A stretch of DNA of 64,000 nt from Microcebus murinus (Eukaryota > Chordata > Mammalia > Primates > Cheirogaleidae), in assembly GCF_040939455.1 (NCBI RefSeq), contig NC_134109.1, forward strand, positions 31,389,501-31,453,500. Direction: 5' to 3'. This document shows positions 11,726 through 23,940 of the stretch, in pieces. A program made the position numbers and the translations under genes. Position 1 is the stretch's first letter. Every line of letters starts with the position of its first letter. The notes beneath the pieces were generated by a model. The model saw only the letters and a program-made list of their open reading frames with translations. It was not told the origin of the DNA and did not search any database.

Positions 11726-12330
11726 CAGGCCCTGACTCGCTTAGCTGTTATTAAAAATCCAGCCTTTCTTTCCAGAGAGCAGGTGGCTTGGCTCCTTGCT
11801 AGGCCAGATGCAGGCAGCCCACAACTCGCGCGTGCACACCGCACAGCTCACCGCCTAGGCCTCTGCCCTTCCGCCTCCCCTTCTCCCGCTCTGCCCCGCC
11901 ACTTGCTCTAAGCCAAACCCCGGCACCCTCAACGGTTTCCCAACGCTCGTGTGAAAACAGCCCGCTGGCCCCAGCGGCTCACACCTGCACGCTCCATTCA
12001 TCCCCACTGTTTACACATTGTCATCCGCAATTAATGCTTTCCCAGGAACTGCGCCGCTGATTGCCCCACCGCCGCACAGAGACCCCGTTCTGAGCCCTTG
12101 TGTCTGTTAAATTGAGCATGGGGCCCTGTGATTAAATTAAGGTTTGTGGCGCTGGCACTCTGCTCACACTCCATCCCACTCGGCCTTGCTTCTGCCTCCA
12201 CTGCTGCCACCGCCTCCTCCCCTCCCCGCTCCCCCCTCCTCCGTCTGTCCCCGCTCCCCTTCCGCTTTCCCTTCCATTCATCACCCGGCTTCTTTGCCGC
12301 TTGATGGGGGAGGGGAGCAAGGGGGGGAAT
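11726..12330. promoter_or_regulatory. Motif-rich block, candidate conserved enhancer
   Basis: Non-repetitive sequence with homeodomain, Sox and nuclear-factor style cores (TGTTTACACATTG, GCAATTAATGC, GATTAAATTAAGG) between CpG-bearing GC-rich DNA. It resembles deeply conserved distal enhancers. This reading rests on appearance; no alignment was possible. Confidence 0.35.
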
Positions 12331-12497
12331 GGCCCGGCCTCTGGAGAGGGGGGAAGGTAGACAGACGGCTTCCACTTAAAGGAAGGATAAAAGGGGATGG
12401 TAACCCCCTGGTGAAGGGGGCTCTGGAGAGAGGGCCAGTGCTGGAACTAGAACAAAGAGGGTGGGACCTTTGCTAAGTCAATCAATCGGTCCCTGGA

Positions 12498-12605
12498 CCC
12501 AGCATGGCAGCGTGGTTAAGGGTGCAGCTCCTAGGTTTGAGTCCTGGCTCTGCCACTTTCTAACTCTGGGATCTTCCTCACCCTGAGTCTTGGTTTCTCT
12601 GAGCC
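12498..12605 (+). repeat. MIR SINE, 5' part
   Basis: GCATGGCAGCGTGGTTAAGG, TTTGAGTCCTGGCTCTGCCA and CTTTCTAACTCTGGG match the MIR head and core. Confidence 0.75.
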
Positions 12606-14461
12606 AGGCAGAGGAATCAGAACAAGCAAGGACATGAGCTATTCTCAGGAGAAAGGAAGCAGACCGAGACAGTTAGACCTTCACCTTTGTGAGGTGGCAG
12701 CTGGGTCTGCCAGTCTGGTGACCGTGGAGATCCAAGCTGCCGGGGAGTAGAAAGGGATTGTGTGTCAGCGGCAGGGCCTAGGATTCATCCTGGAGCTGGG
12801 GTTCGCAACATCACTGTGCATCGGGACGTGCCAGGGAGCGTATTGGCAACGCAGACTCCATGGTTCTGATTTCATAGGTCTGCGGCTCTCGCTTCAGTGC
12901 AGGTGGCACTGGCAGGGAGCACGGGGAGGAAGAGGAACGTCTCAGATCAGCAGGGCACAGCTGCCAGCTGGATCTGGGAGTGGGGAAGGGGGAAGTCAAA
13001 GCGAGTGCTCCGTTCTGCCTGAGTAGGCAGATGGGGACAGCCTTGGGGAGGGGCAGAGAGCAGGGCAAGGCTGGCAGCAAAACGGAGGGAGGGAGAGGAA
13101 TGAGTTCTGTTTCGACCTGTTGATCTGAGGTTCCCGTGTGGCTCCCGTAGTACATGGACTTATGCATTTAGGGCTGAACAGAGAGCCCTGCGTGAAGAGT
13201 GAAGAGATCCTCCTGGAATGGTTAACCAGAGGTCAGAGGTCTCTGGCCTAACTGCTCGCTAGAGCCGCCATGGAGCTCCGATAAACGGAGACACCCACAC
13301 TGCATATGTGCAGAATCCAACTTAATGAGTCTAGGAGGGGCTGGAAGTCAGTGTTTTGGGAGCCCCCAGGTGATTCGGATGCACAGCCAGGGATGAGAGC
13401 CACTGATGGGCGTTTGCTGAATCCTGAACGTGGACGATCGTCCAGGTAGGAAGTGAGGGGTGGAGGGAACCCAGGGCCAAGGACAAAGCCTGGCAGTGCT
13501 GAGGTCCAGGGAGAGCCCCAGAAAGAGGAGCCAATGGAAGCCAAGACAGAGCAGGAAGAGAGGAAGCAGAGCCAGGACACAAACGCATCCATCCCCGCAG
13601 CAAGGAGGTCATGAAGGGACAGTGCTGTCCTAAAAAGGCCAAATGGGACACTGGTGAAGAAGAGACCACTGGGTATGGTGAGTCTTTATGAGGAAAGTTC
13701 TGGGAACGTGGCGGCAAAGGCAAGTTTGTGGGCGTGAAGGAGGAAGGGCCGCAGCCAATATAGTTCTTAGCATTGGCTTTCTCCAAAAGCCTGGTGGAGG
13801 AAGGAAGGAGAAGGGAGAAATGGAAAAACAGAAAAGGGGAGCCATCGTGCAGAAAGTCCGGGGGGTGTTTCTAGGATGAGAATTTACACATGTTCGCAGG
13901 CAGAGAGAAAGAGAGTTGAGGAGCATCTGGGGGAATCACCAAATTAGGTCATTGATGGGGCCCAATTCTAGAGAAGATGAGAGGAAAGAGAAACCTCCTC
14001 CAGGTGGTTTGAGCCAATGGAGAGATTGGCCTGGAGGAAAGGCAGAAAAAAACATGTTCTCTGAGGTGAGAGAGAAGGAGGACGGGAATGAAGGGAAGAA
14101 CCCAGGTGGGGAGGTGGGTATAAGAGTCACCTACGTTTGAAATTGTAGAGAGGGAAATTTAGCGGCTGAGCCCTGATTGGTCTCCCTTTTCCTGGGGACA
14201 GAGGAGGGCAATAGCTAAGAGTGCCAGAGGCAGGACTGAGCACAGGGCAGTGGCATGGGACAGCCGCCACAGGGAATGGCAAGGTTGCCAAGCCACAGTG
14301 AGAGCTCAGCAGACCTCTCAGCACCGGTCAACCTCAGGGTAGGACCAAAGTCAAGGAAGTCCAAGACCGTGAACTGGCAGGATGGGTGCACGGCATGGTC
14401 AAGGGATGGCGAGCTCAAGGGCAGCTCAGCTAGGGGATCTAAGCAAGAAGTGAAGCAGGAA
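12606..14461. other. Intergenic unique sequence
   Basis: Purine-rich stretches (13760-14110) produce long but compositional frames. I see no exon pairs, RNA gene or recognisable repeat. Confidence 0.4.
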
Positions 14462-14477
14462 AGAAGTGGTAGCCTGG

Positions 14478-14969
<492 letters not shown>

Positions 14970-15126
14970 TTAAAAGAGATGAAGAGCACACCTAGCAGCC
15001 AACTTGTGGATCCTAAAGCCATTCTCCATAAAAGGACCCAGGACATCCTGGAGAAAATGACTGGTTCTAAGACTCAGAAAATGATGAGCCTGGAGTATCT
15101 TGGAGTACACGAAGTAAGGAAGTGCT

Positions 15127-15129
<3 letters not shown>

Positions 15130-15166
<37 letters not shown>
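15130..15166. repeat. (CA)n microsatellite
   Basis: An unbroken CA run of about 18 units. Confidence 0.95.
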
Positions 15167-15170
<4 letters not shown>

Positions 15171-15237
15171 AATGGGGCTGTATCAAAGGAACACAGGAAC
15201 CAAATGAAAGAGCTCTCAATGCCCCATGCTGGAACAA

Positions 15238-15424
15238 TCAATAAAGTAGTATTAGATTATAACCCAAAGTATGATAAATATTCAAGACTCCCTACTGATA
15301 TAAATTAATGATGGGATAAATATAATTTGAGCAACAAAGTAAATAAAGTAGTATTAGATTGTAACCCAAAGTATGATAAATATTCAAGACTCCCTGCTGA
15401 TATAAATTAATGATGGAATAAATA
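15238..15424. repeat. 102-bp tandem duplication inside the L1 fragment
   Basis: The segment opening ATAAAGTAGTATTAGATT occurs at 15241 and again at 15343 with about three differences through GACTCCCTACTGATATAAAT. The first L1 copy in this window (7940-8815) has it once. Confidence 0.9.
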
Positions 15425-16031
15425 ATATACATGAGAGAGAAAAGACAATCTCCCATGCAGAAGAATATCAAATAATTCACATGGATACTCCACCCTCAAG
15501 GTCGTGGAGCATAACTGCTCACTCTTTAAGTATGGGCTGCACATAGTGACTTCTGTCCAGGGAGGACAGTATAGAAAAGGGAAGAAAGAGTAACCTTACA
15601 GTGGAGAACCCTGACAAACACAGCCTCAGCCAGGTGATCAAGGTCACCATCAACAATAATAAGTCACATGGACAGGATGCACCGTTGATTTAATGTAATG
15701 AGAATTGCACTTCACCTCTGTGGTCTCCCTCTCCAAATCCCACAACCCAGTCTAATCATGCAAAAAACACCAGAAAAGTTCCAATTGAGGGACATACATG
15801 AGGGACAACATACATGACTAGTACTCGTAAAACTGTCAAGATCACCAAAGACAAGGGAAGTCTGAGAAATTATCACAGCCAAGAGGAACCCATGAACACA
15901 CATGACTACATGTAATGTGGGATCCTGGAACAGAAAAAAGACATTTGGTAAGGAAATACTTACCAAATACTAAGGAAATCTGAATAAAATACGGATTTTA
16001 GTTCATAATAATTCATCAATATCAGTGTGTT

Positions 16032-16145
16032 AATGAATGTACCATACTAATGAATATACCATAATGAATGTACCATACTAATGAATATACCATAATGAAT
16101 GTACCATACTAATGAATATACCATAATGAATGTACCATACTAATG
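16032..16145. repeat. 31-bp minisatellite, about 3.7 units
   Basis: Units begin AATGAATGTACCATACTAAT at 16032, 16063, 16094 and 16125, and the units are nearly identical. Confidence 0.95.
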
Positions 16146-16252
16146 TAAAATGTTAATAATAGGGAAACCTGGTTGTAGAGTATAGTTGGGAACTCTCTGT
16201 ACTATCTTTGCAATTTTTCTGTAAATCTAAAACTATCTTTAAAAACAAAATT

Positions 16253-16505
16253 TAGCCCTTTGGGCAGCAAAGGTAGGGAGGATCATTTGAGGCCAAGAGT
16301 TCAGACTAGCCTAGGCAACATAACAAGACCCTGTCCCCACAAAAAATTAAAAATTAGCCAGATGTAGTGGTGCATAACTGTGGTCCCAGCTGCTTGGGAG
16401 ACTGAGGCGGAAGAATCCCTTGGGCCCAGGAGTTTGAGGTTACAGTGAGCTGTGATAATGCCACTGCACGCCAGCCTGGGCAACAGAGTGAGACTGTCTC
16501 TTAAA
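16253..16505 (+). mobile_element. Old Alu, 5'-truncated
   Basis: It runs from GGGCAGCAAAGGTAGGGAGG to GCCAGCCTGGGCAACAGAGT; the first 40 or so bases are missing. Confidence 0.85.
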
Positions 16506-17904
16506 ATTTTTTTTAAAAACATGAGGATAAGAGAGTGGATTCTGGAAAGATTGTGGCAACAGCGTAGTTTTTAAATCTCCCATTACCTCCTCCAAACACA
16601 GACGTAGCAACCAGGACAGCAAAATCAAAGACCCACAGAAAACATCTACAACAATATTAGGTACAAAGTATCCCCACAAACCACTAAGTACATATTCATG
16701 GGAACAAACCTTCAATAACAAGAGACTTGCATGGCATTGGCTTCTGTTTGAGCAGAAGCCAAAGAAGGTCCTGAGACCCCAAAATTAACTGGCAAATGCA
16801 GTGAGCCAATCTCAGAAGAATAGCTGAACCAGAGAGGGGCTTCTGCAGGATCCAGTTCATGGGCCAGAGCAAGAGGACCAAGGTGCAATAATGACTGATT
16901 GTGTTGTAGGAGTCTGGGTCCTAGAAACTTCCAAAACTGAAAGCATAAGCTCCTTTCCAGGAAAAGCCCCACACTGAAGAGAAAGTGCTGGAAGTAGTAA
17001 CCAAACAGAGCAGAACCAGACAATAGGAGCAAAGAATAGAAAATATCAGATAAAAGTAGAGTGGAGCAGAGAAAACAGATTTCAGAAAATACCAGACCAT
17101 CTCCTTTATCACTTTGCAAAAACAACAGAACAGGGAGCTCTAGAGCCAAGAAGCTAGAAAAGTTCTCCTAGCTGCACTCTCTCTCCAAAAATAGTCAATT
17201 CACTTAAAAAGTTAGTAACAGAAAAAGATCATTTGAAATCCAAGATAAAAGAGCAAATCCCTTATAAAAGAAAGAAAATGAGATTGTTATCAGACTTTTC
17301 AACAGCAATGCATTATGCCAAAACACAATGAATAACACACTTAAGATACTAATGAAAAGAAAATGTGACCTGTGGATTTTATATCCAGCTAAACTGACTT
17401 TCATATATAAAGGACACAGGCAAACTTTCAATAATGTGCAAGAACTCAGGAATACATTTGACATGATCCCTTCCTAAGGAATCTACTAAAAAGTTAGTTT
17501 CAGAAAACAAAAATTGACTGGAATGATGCCTCCATGAGCACTGGTGGTAGACTTTAATTTTACCTATAAAATTAAGAGAAAATCATGGTTATAAAATAAA
17601 ATAGCATGTAATGGTTATATTCTCTGAAAATGTAAATACAATATCACGAAGTGGATGAAGAATGGAGAGTATTATGAAAAGTATAATAAGTTTGCTGATT
17701 GCCTTATAAGTATTATCTGGGAGAAGGAGACTATTACTTCAAATATTGGTAGAAAAGGAGGGGACAGAGAGAAAAGTTTAGTACATAATTTTAATATTGT
17801 TCATATTATGGCACCAAAGACAACAGGTGCCCAAAAAGAGAGAGAGAAGAAGAGACTAGGAGAATTATATAAAAGTATGTATGAGTATAAAGATAACCAT
17901 TAGA

Positions 17905-18198
17905 GGGAAGGCGCAGTGGCTCATACCTGTAACCCTAGCACTCTGGGAGGCCGAGGCGGGAGGATCACTTGAGCTCAGTACTTCGAGACCAGCCTGAGCA
18001 AGAGTGAAACCCCGTCTCTACTAAAAATAGAAAAATTAGCTGGGGATGGTGGCACATACCTGTAGTCCCAGCTACTTGGGAGGCTGAGGCAGGAAAATCA
18101 CTTGAGCCCAGGAATTTGAGGTTGCTGTGAGCTAGGCTGATACCACAGCACACTAGCCTGGGCAACAGAGCAAGACTGTGTCTAAAAAAAAAAAAAAC
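17905..18198 (+). mobile_element. Lemur-type Alu with target-site duplication
   Basis: GGCGCAGTGGCTCATACCTG to CAGCACACTAGCCTGGGCAA plus an A-tail and (AG)n. It is flanked by AGATAACCATTAGA at 17891-17904 and 18209-18222. Confidence 0.92.
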
Positions 18199-18870
18199 AG
18201 AGAGAGAGAGATAACCATTAGAACAAAAATTAAAACCTCTTCAATACCAAAAGATCTATCCAGAGAGAGAGAGAATGAAAAAGTCTCCACATAGTGAAAG
18301 ATATATGACAAGATCTATGAAAGATAAAGAGACATGTGAAATATATATAATATATATGACAGAACTGAAACCAAATATATTGAGTCTATCATAGTAAATG
18401 TGTTTAACTCACTCACTAAAAGAGAAATATTTTTATACTGGCTAACAAAGCAAAATAAAAACCTATGCTATATACAAGAGACACATCTCAAACAAAGAGC
18501 TTAAGATAGGTTAACAATTTTAAAATGGACAAAGATATATGGGGTATATGTAAATCCCCAAAACAACAGCAATAGGAGTCACAATGTTGCCATCTGATGT
18601 GATAGAACTTAGACCTGAAAAAGTACTAAAAGAGAAAAAAGACATTTATAATTATAAAACCTATAATTTATTTGAAAGTAATTAATATACAACAATCACT
18701 TTCATAAAGGAGAAATTACAGCATTTGCCAAGAAAAATAAAGACACCAATAATAGGAGACTTTAACATCTCTCTCTTAATTCAGGACACATTAAGCCTAA
18801 GCAACATAATAGTAAGGTAGGTCTTATTACTAAGTATCAAATTCTGATTCCCAATAACAGAATACAGCTT

Positions 18871-19147
18871 CTTTTTTTCTTCTTCTTTTTAAAATTTTAT
18901 TTTTAATTGACAAGTAATAATTGTATATATTTATGAGGTACAATGTGATGTTTTGATATGTGTATACTGTACATTATGGGATAATGAAATCAAACTAATT
19001 AACATATCCATCCTCACATACTCTTTTTTTGTAGTTTGAACACCTAAAATCTCCTCTCAGTGATTTTGAAATATATATTACATTATTATTAACTATAGTC
19101 AATATGCTGTGCAATTGATCTCAAAAATCAGTTCCTCTGTATAATTG
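18871..19147 (-). mobile_element. L1 3' UTR fragment nested in the older L1
   Basis: The reversed tail text TTAATTGACAAGTAATAATT, TTATGAGGTACAATGTGATG and ATTAACATATCCATCC matches L1 3' ends on the - strand. ACAGCTTCTTTTT is present on both sides, which gives a duplication and dates it after the host L1. Confidence 0.75.
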
Positions 19148-19435
19148 AAACTACAGCTTCTTTTTAAGTACACTTGAAACAGTCACCAAAATTGATCATA
19201 TCTTTTGTCACAAAAAGAAAAAAACTCAAGAAGCTCCAAAGAACATAAATAAAAGCAAAAACATTAAAATAAGTGAATTAAGCATCAATTCAAAAAGCTG
19301 GAAAAAAATCAACAAAGCAAACTAAAAGTGATCAGAAAGAATAAATCAATAAAGATTAAAACAGAAATTAATCAGTGACAAAACAGAATTAATAAATGAT
19401 TTTACAATCTAGTTCCTTTTAAAAAATCAAAAGCA

Positions 19436-19600
19436 GGCCGGGCGCGGTGGCTCACGCCTGTAATCCTAGCACTCTGGGAGGCCGAGGCAAGCGGTATTGC
19501 TCGAGGTCAGGAGTTCGAAACCAGCCTGATCAAGAGGGAGACCCCCGTCTCTAGTATAAATAGAAAGAAAATAATTGGCCAACTAACATATATAGACAAA
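19436..19600 (+). mobile_element. Half Alu: left monomer plus linker, with perfect target-site duplication
   Basis: It starts at the true Alu 5' end GGCCGGGCGCGGTGGCTCAC and stops in the A-rich linker (AACATATATAGACAAA). The 15-bp duplication AAAAAATCAAAAGCA flanks it at 19421-19435 and 19601-19615. The right monomer is absent, yet the insertion is complete. Confidence 0.92.
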
Positions 19601-19922
19601 AAAAAATCAAAAGCAAATGAACAAAAATTTAGATAACTTCACCAAGAAAAAAATGAGAAGGGGGAAGAAAGCACAAATGTTCCAAATTAGAAACAAGGAA
19701 AATAACTAAGAAAACAAATTTTTCCAAAAAAATAAAACTATCTTATACAGCTCTAGACATATAATCTGAAAACTAATATAAATGGATATATTTAAGAAGA
19801 ATATAACTTGCCAAAATTAATGGTAACAGATTTTTTCCATCATATGCATAGGGGGTGATAGAGATATTTTTGGAAAAATAAAATTTAAGTAGAACAATTG
19901 CCATAAACGAAATAGAGAAAGT

Positions 19923-20263
19923 GGCCAGGCGCGGTGGCTCACGCCCGTAATCCTAGCACTCTGGGAGGCCGAGGTGGGCGGATTGCTCGAGGTCAGGAGT
20001 TTGAAACCAGCCTGAGTGAGACCCCATCTCTACTATAAATAGAAAGAAATTAATTGGCCAACTAATATATATATATAAAAAAAAATTAGCCAGGCATGGT
20101 GGCGCATGCCTGTAGTCCCAGCTACTCAGGAAGCTGAGGCAGAAGGATTGCTTGAGCCCAGGAGTTTGAGGTTGCTGTGAGCGAGGCTGACGCCATGGCA
20201 CTCACTCTAGCCTGGGCAACAAAGTGAGACTCTGTCTCAAAAAAAAAAAAAAAAAGAAAGAAA
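19923..20263 (+). mobile_element. Lemur-type Alu with target-site duplication
   Basis: A full dimer with the linker TAATTGGCCAACTAATATAT, flanked by GAAATAGAGAAAGT on both sides (right copy 20264-20277). Confidence 0.95.
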
Positions 20264-20776
20264 GAAATAGAGAAAGTACTTAACTCCTCCACAAACAAAA
20301 GCACCAGGCCCAAATGGTTTCACAGGAAAATCTTACCAAACCTTTAAGATCAGATAATTCTTATGTAATTTAAGCTATTCTAGTCAATAGAAAAGGAAGG
20401 TAAACTTCTAATTTTGTTTTATGAAGTGAGTGCAATATTGGTACCAAATTTGACAAAGATTGCAACAAAAATGTCAGTCTCACATAAATATCACTACAAA
20501 AACCTTCACCAAAATAACAAATAGAATCCAACAACACACACATAAAATAATACATCATACTCAATGGAGTGTGGTCTATAAATACAAGGACAATTCAATA
20601 TTAGGAAATCCACTAATTAAATTCATTCTATTAATAGAACTAAAGAAAAAAATCATATAATTATCTCCATATTTTCAGAAAAACATATTTGCTAATATTC
20701 AATGTCCATTCATTTTTAAAACACTCAATAGAATAGGAGTCAATGGATACTTTATTGATATAATTATACAGAAATA

Positions 20777-21066
<290 letters not shown>

Positions 21067-21472
21067 TTATGCAGAAATAGAGCTATACTAGATAGCCATA
21101 TAGGAAAAGATAAATTGAAATTATTTCTAACTTCATAAAATAGGAAAAATTCCAAAAATATCAGATATTTAAATGTAAAAAAATGATACTAGAATACTAG
21201 AAGAAAATATGGATAAATTTTTCTGTAATCTGAGGTAGAAAAAACTTTCCTCTGACTCAAAATCAGAATATGGTGAAAGTTTAATATAATTACATAAAAA
21301 GTAAAACATTCTGCATGGCAAAAGGAACTACAAGCAAAGTAAGAAGACAAATAGTAAACTGAGAAAAAAATATTTCCAATTTTTATCACAAAGGTTTAAA
21401 AATCTCTAAAATGGAAAATTATTCCAAAAATAGGGAAGAAAATGATCAAAAGCTCTATAGAAAAATGAGCTA

Positions 21473-21657
21473 CAGGCTGAGCATGGTGGCATGTGCCTGG
21501 TTCCAGCTACTTGGGCAGCTAATGCAGAAGGATTGCTCGAGGCCAGGAGTTCAAGGATGTAGCTATGATCGCATCTGTGAATAGCCACTGCACTCCAGCC
21601 GGGGCAACATAGTGAGACACTGTCTCTAAAAAAGAAAATAATTAATAAAAAATAAAT
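21473..21657 (+). mobile_element. Fossil Alu monomer (FAM-like) with 7SL-specific segment
   Basis: A single monomer that keeps GTGAATAGCCACTGCACTCC, a 7SL RNA feature lost in standard Alu monomers. It is flanked by AAAAATGAGCTA at 21461-21472 and 21658-21669. Confidence 0.82.
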
Positions 21658-21799
21658 AAAAATGAGCTAGAATAGAGCATAAAAATAAATGCAAATTACT
21701 CCAAACCATTTAGAGAGAGGTTCAACCTTGCTCATAATAAGAGAAATGTAAATTGAGACTACACAGAGATATTATTTCTCACCTATCAGTGTGTGGGGA

Positions 21800-22320
21800 G
21801 AATCCAAAGTTTAACATAACAAATAACCCCAAAACTCAGGGGCTTAAAACAACGATTATTTACTTGGCAGGTTCAGCAGGGATAGCTCTGCCCTAATCTA
21901 CGTAGCCTCAGCTGCGCCTGCTCCACTGGAGGCTGATGTACGCACTTTTAAGATGGCTCACTCACGTGGCTGGCAAATTGGTGCTAGGTTTTGGCTGGAA
22001 GCTCATTTGAGGCTGTGGGCCAGAGGCCTTGATTCCTCTCCATGTGGGCCTTTCCATGGGCTGCTTGGGCTTCCTTACAGTGTGGTAGCTGGGTTCCAAG
22101 AGGAGCATCCCAAGAGAATAAGGCAGAAGTTCATGGAATTTTTATGAACCAGCCTCAGAAGTCATATAGAATCACTTCCACAATACTGTATTGGTCAGGA
22201 TAGTTAAAGGGCCCAGCCAGTTTCAAGGCAAAGAGACTTAAACTTCACCTCTTCATGAAGAAGTAGGTTCTAGAAAAACACATGGGATGGGGGATATTGT
22301 CACAGCCACCTTTAAAAATT
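21800..22320. repeat. Ancient interspersed repeat, family not assigned
   Basis: Text such as AACAAATAACCCCAAAACTC, CAGGGGCTTAAAACAACG and CACGTGGCTGGC (about 21965) is a familiar mammalian dispersed repeat. It separates two halves of the L1 ORF2 remnant. Confidence 0.5.
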
Positions 22321-22689
22321 GCACTCTGTCACTCTATTGGTGGGCATTCTCAGTCAGTGTCAGTGGAATGAAAAATGGTGTAATTCTAATGGAAGAGAAT
22401 TTGGCAATATTTAACAAAATTTCCATCTGACCCAACAATACCACTCCTAGAAATCTCTCTCAAAGATAGGCTGGCAAAATTATGAAAAGACATATGCACA
22501 AGTCTATTCTTTGCAACGCTTTATAACAAAAGACTAGGAGAGGAAGAATGTTCATCAGTAAGGATTGCTTGAATAAATGATGGTATAACCACATGATATA
22601 ATACTACACAGTTATAAAGTATTATATAGTGATCTCTAGGACATGGTGTGAAGGGAGAAAAGAGAATTGGAAAAATATATATACACATC

Positions 22690-22878
22690 ACTGGGTGTGG
22701 TGGCCTGCACCTATAAAATTCCAGTTACTCAGGAGGCTGAGTCAGGAGGATTACTTAAGTCCAGGAGTTTGGGACTGTAGTGCACTATAATCACACCTGT
22801 GAGTAGCCACTGCGTTCCAGCCTGGGCAACATGGTAAGACCCCATCTCTAAAAATAAAATTTAATTTAATTTAATTTT
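22690..22878 (+). mobile_element. Fossil Alu monomer (FAM-like), second copy
   Basis: A monomer with GGACTGTAGTGCACTATAAT and CCTGTGAGTAGCCACTGCGT, both closer to 7SL RNA than to Alu, followed by an A-rich tail. Confidence 0.75.
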
Positions 22879-23160
22879 AAAATATACACACATAGTATAC
22901 TACCATGTTTTCAAAGAAGAGTGGATTGTGAATATATATACTTGTATTTTTTTAATGGAGGGATAAACCATAACACTTTTTTAAACAATTACCCACGAGG
23001 GATGGAGGAAACAGGGTTGAGGATACAGGAATATAAGACAAATTCCTTTGACTATACCTTATTTATAATATTTGACTGTGGATTTATGTGATCAATTTAT
23101 ATAATTATAAAACAAAAAATATGTTTACTATACATATAAAGTACTATATAGAAATCAAAA

Positions 23161-23883
23161 GTAAAAGGTAATAAGTGAACCCAACTGTGTATTCAGTTGA
23201 TAGAATAACCACACAAGGAAGAACCATTCGAAATGACAATATAAAAATTTGTACATCCCTAGGGTATAAGATATACCCTAGGGCTAAAAAAACTACAAAG
23301 ACCAAACCCCGCTTAAGTGGTATGTGTGTTGGTATTCATGTTCTAAGACTGATGTGTATGTGTGGTGTGGAATAAATCAAATAAGTAATTTGTTAGTGAC
23401 ATCGAAAACGAAAATTTGAGGTGTGGCCAAAGGTGAAACTGATATAAGGTTAATGAGGTTGCATAAAAATATCTACAAGCTTGAATTTGCACTAGAAGTA
23501 TCAATATGAACTCATCAATTTTATCCTAAATACATACATGTACACACTCATCTGTTCTAGCTCAGGGGGAGAATGCTGATCTGCCAAGATCTCTGACAAC
23601 CACACTTCTATGATATGAGGTAATTATCAATCTATTCCAGTTGAAGTCACAAAGGTGTTCCCAGAATTTTTGTGTTGATGTACATGTGGGTAGAGCTCTA
23701 GATAGCACATAGGAAGATAAGGCACCAGCTGTAACTGAGATCTCATGACCTGGGGCCTGGGTTCCAGTCCTCAATTTTGTGGATCACTTTGACTCCATAA
23801 CAGCTTCCTAGTGCTTGATTCAACTTTAAATTTTTATGGACTCTATTTTCTATGACCAAAAGTTTTGCTGTTGATATATATTT
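23161..23883. other. Intergenic, nothing recognised
   Basis: AT-rich, possibly the end of the old L1 near 23160-23400. The rest is unidentified. Confidence 0.35.
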
Positions 23884-23891
23884 CCACAATA

Positions 23892-23932
23892 CAGTAGGCA
23901 CTTGATCTTAGCCAAAAGGCCAAGAAGTGATC
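23892..23932 (-). pseudogene. U2 snRNA 5'-end retro-fragment
   Basis: The reverse complement reads ATCACTTCTTGGCCTTTTGG and CTAAGATCAAGTGCC, the first 35-40 nt of U2 snRNA with a few changes. It is flanked by an 8-bp direct repeat CCACAATA (23884-23891 and 23933-23940). U2 normally has about 188 nt, so this is a short reverse-transcribed fragment without function. Confidence 0.85.
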
Positions 23933-23940
23933 CCACAATA

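Larger units (their letters stand above)
15172..16250 (+). mobile_element. Old L1 3' end, second copy, with internal duplications
   Basis: Colinear with 7940-8815 and ending TTCTGTAAATCTAAAACTAT. It contains an extra tandem copy of a 102-bp unit (15238-15424) and a 31-bp minisatellite (16032-16145). Confidence 0.75.

Noticed and set aside
11300..11911. 203-codon open frame
   Set aside because: Proline/serine-rich, composition-driven, with overlapping frames on the other strand and no family resemblance.
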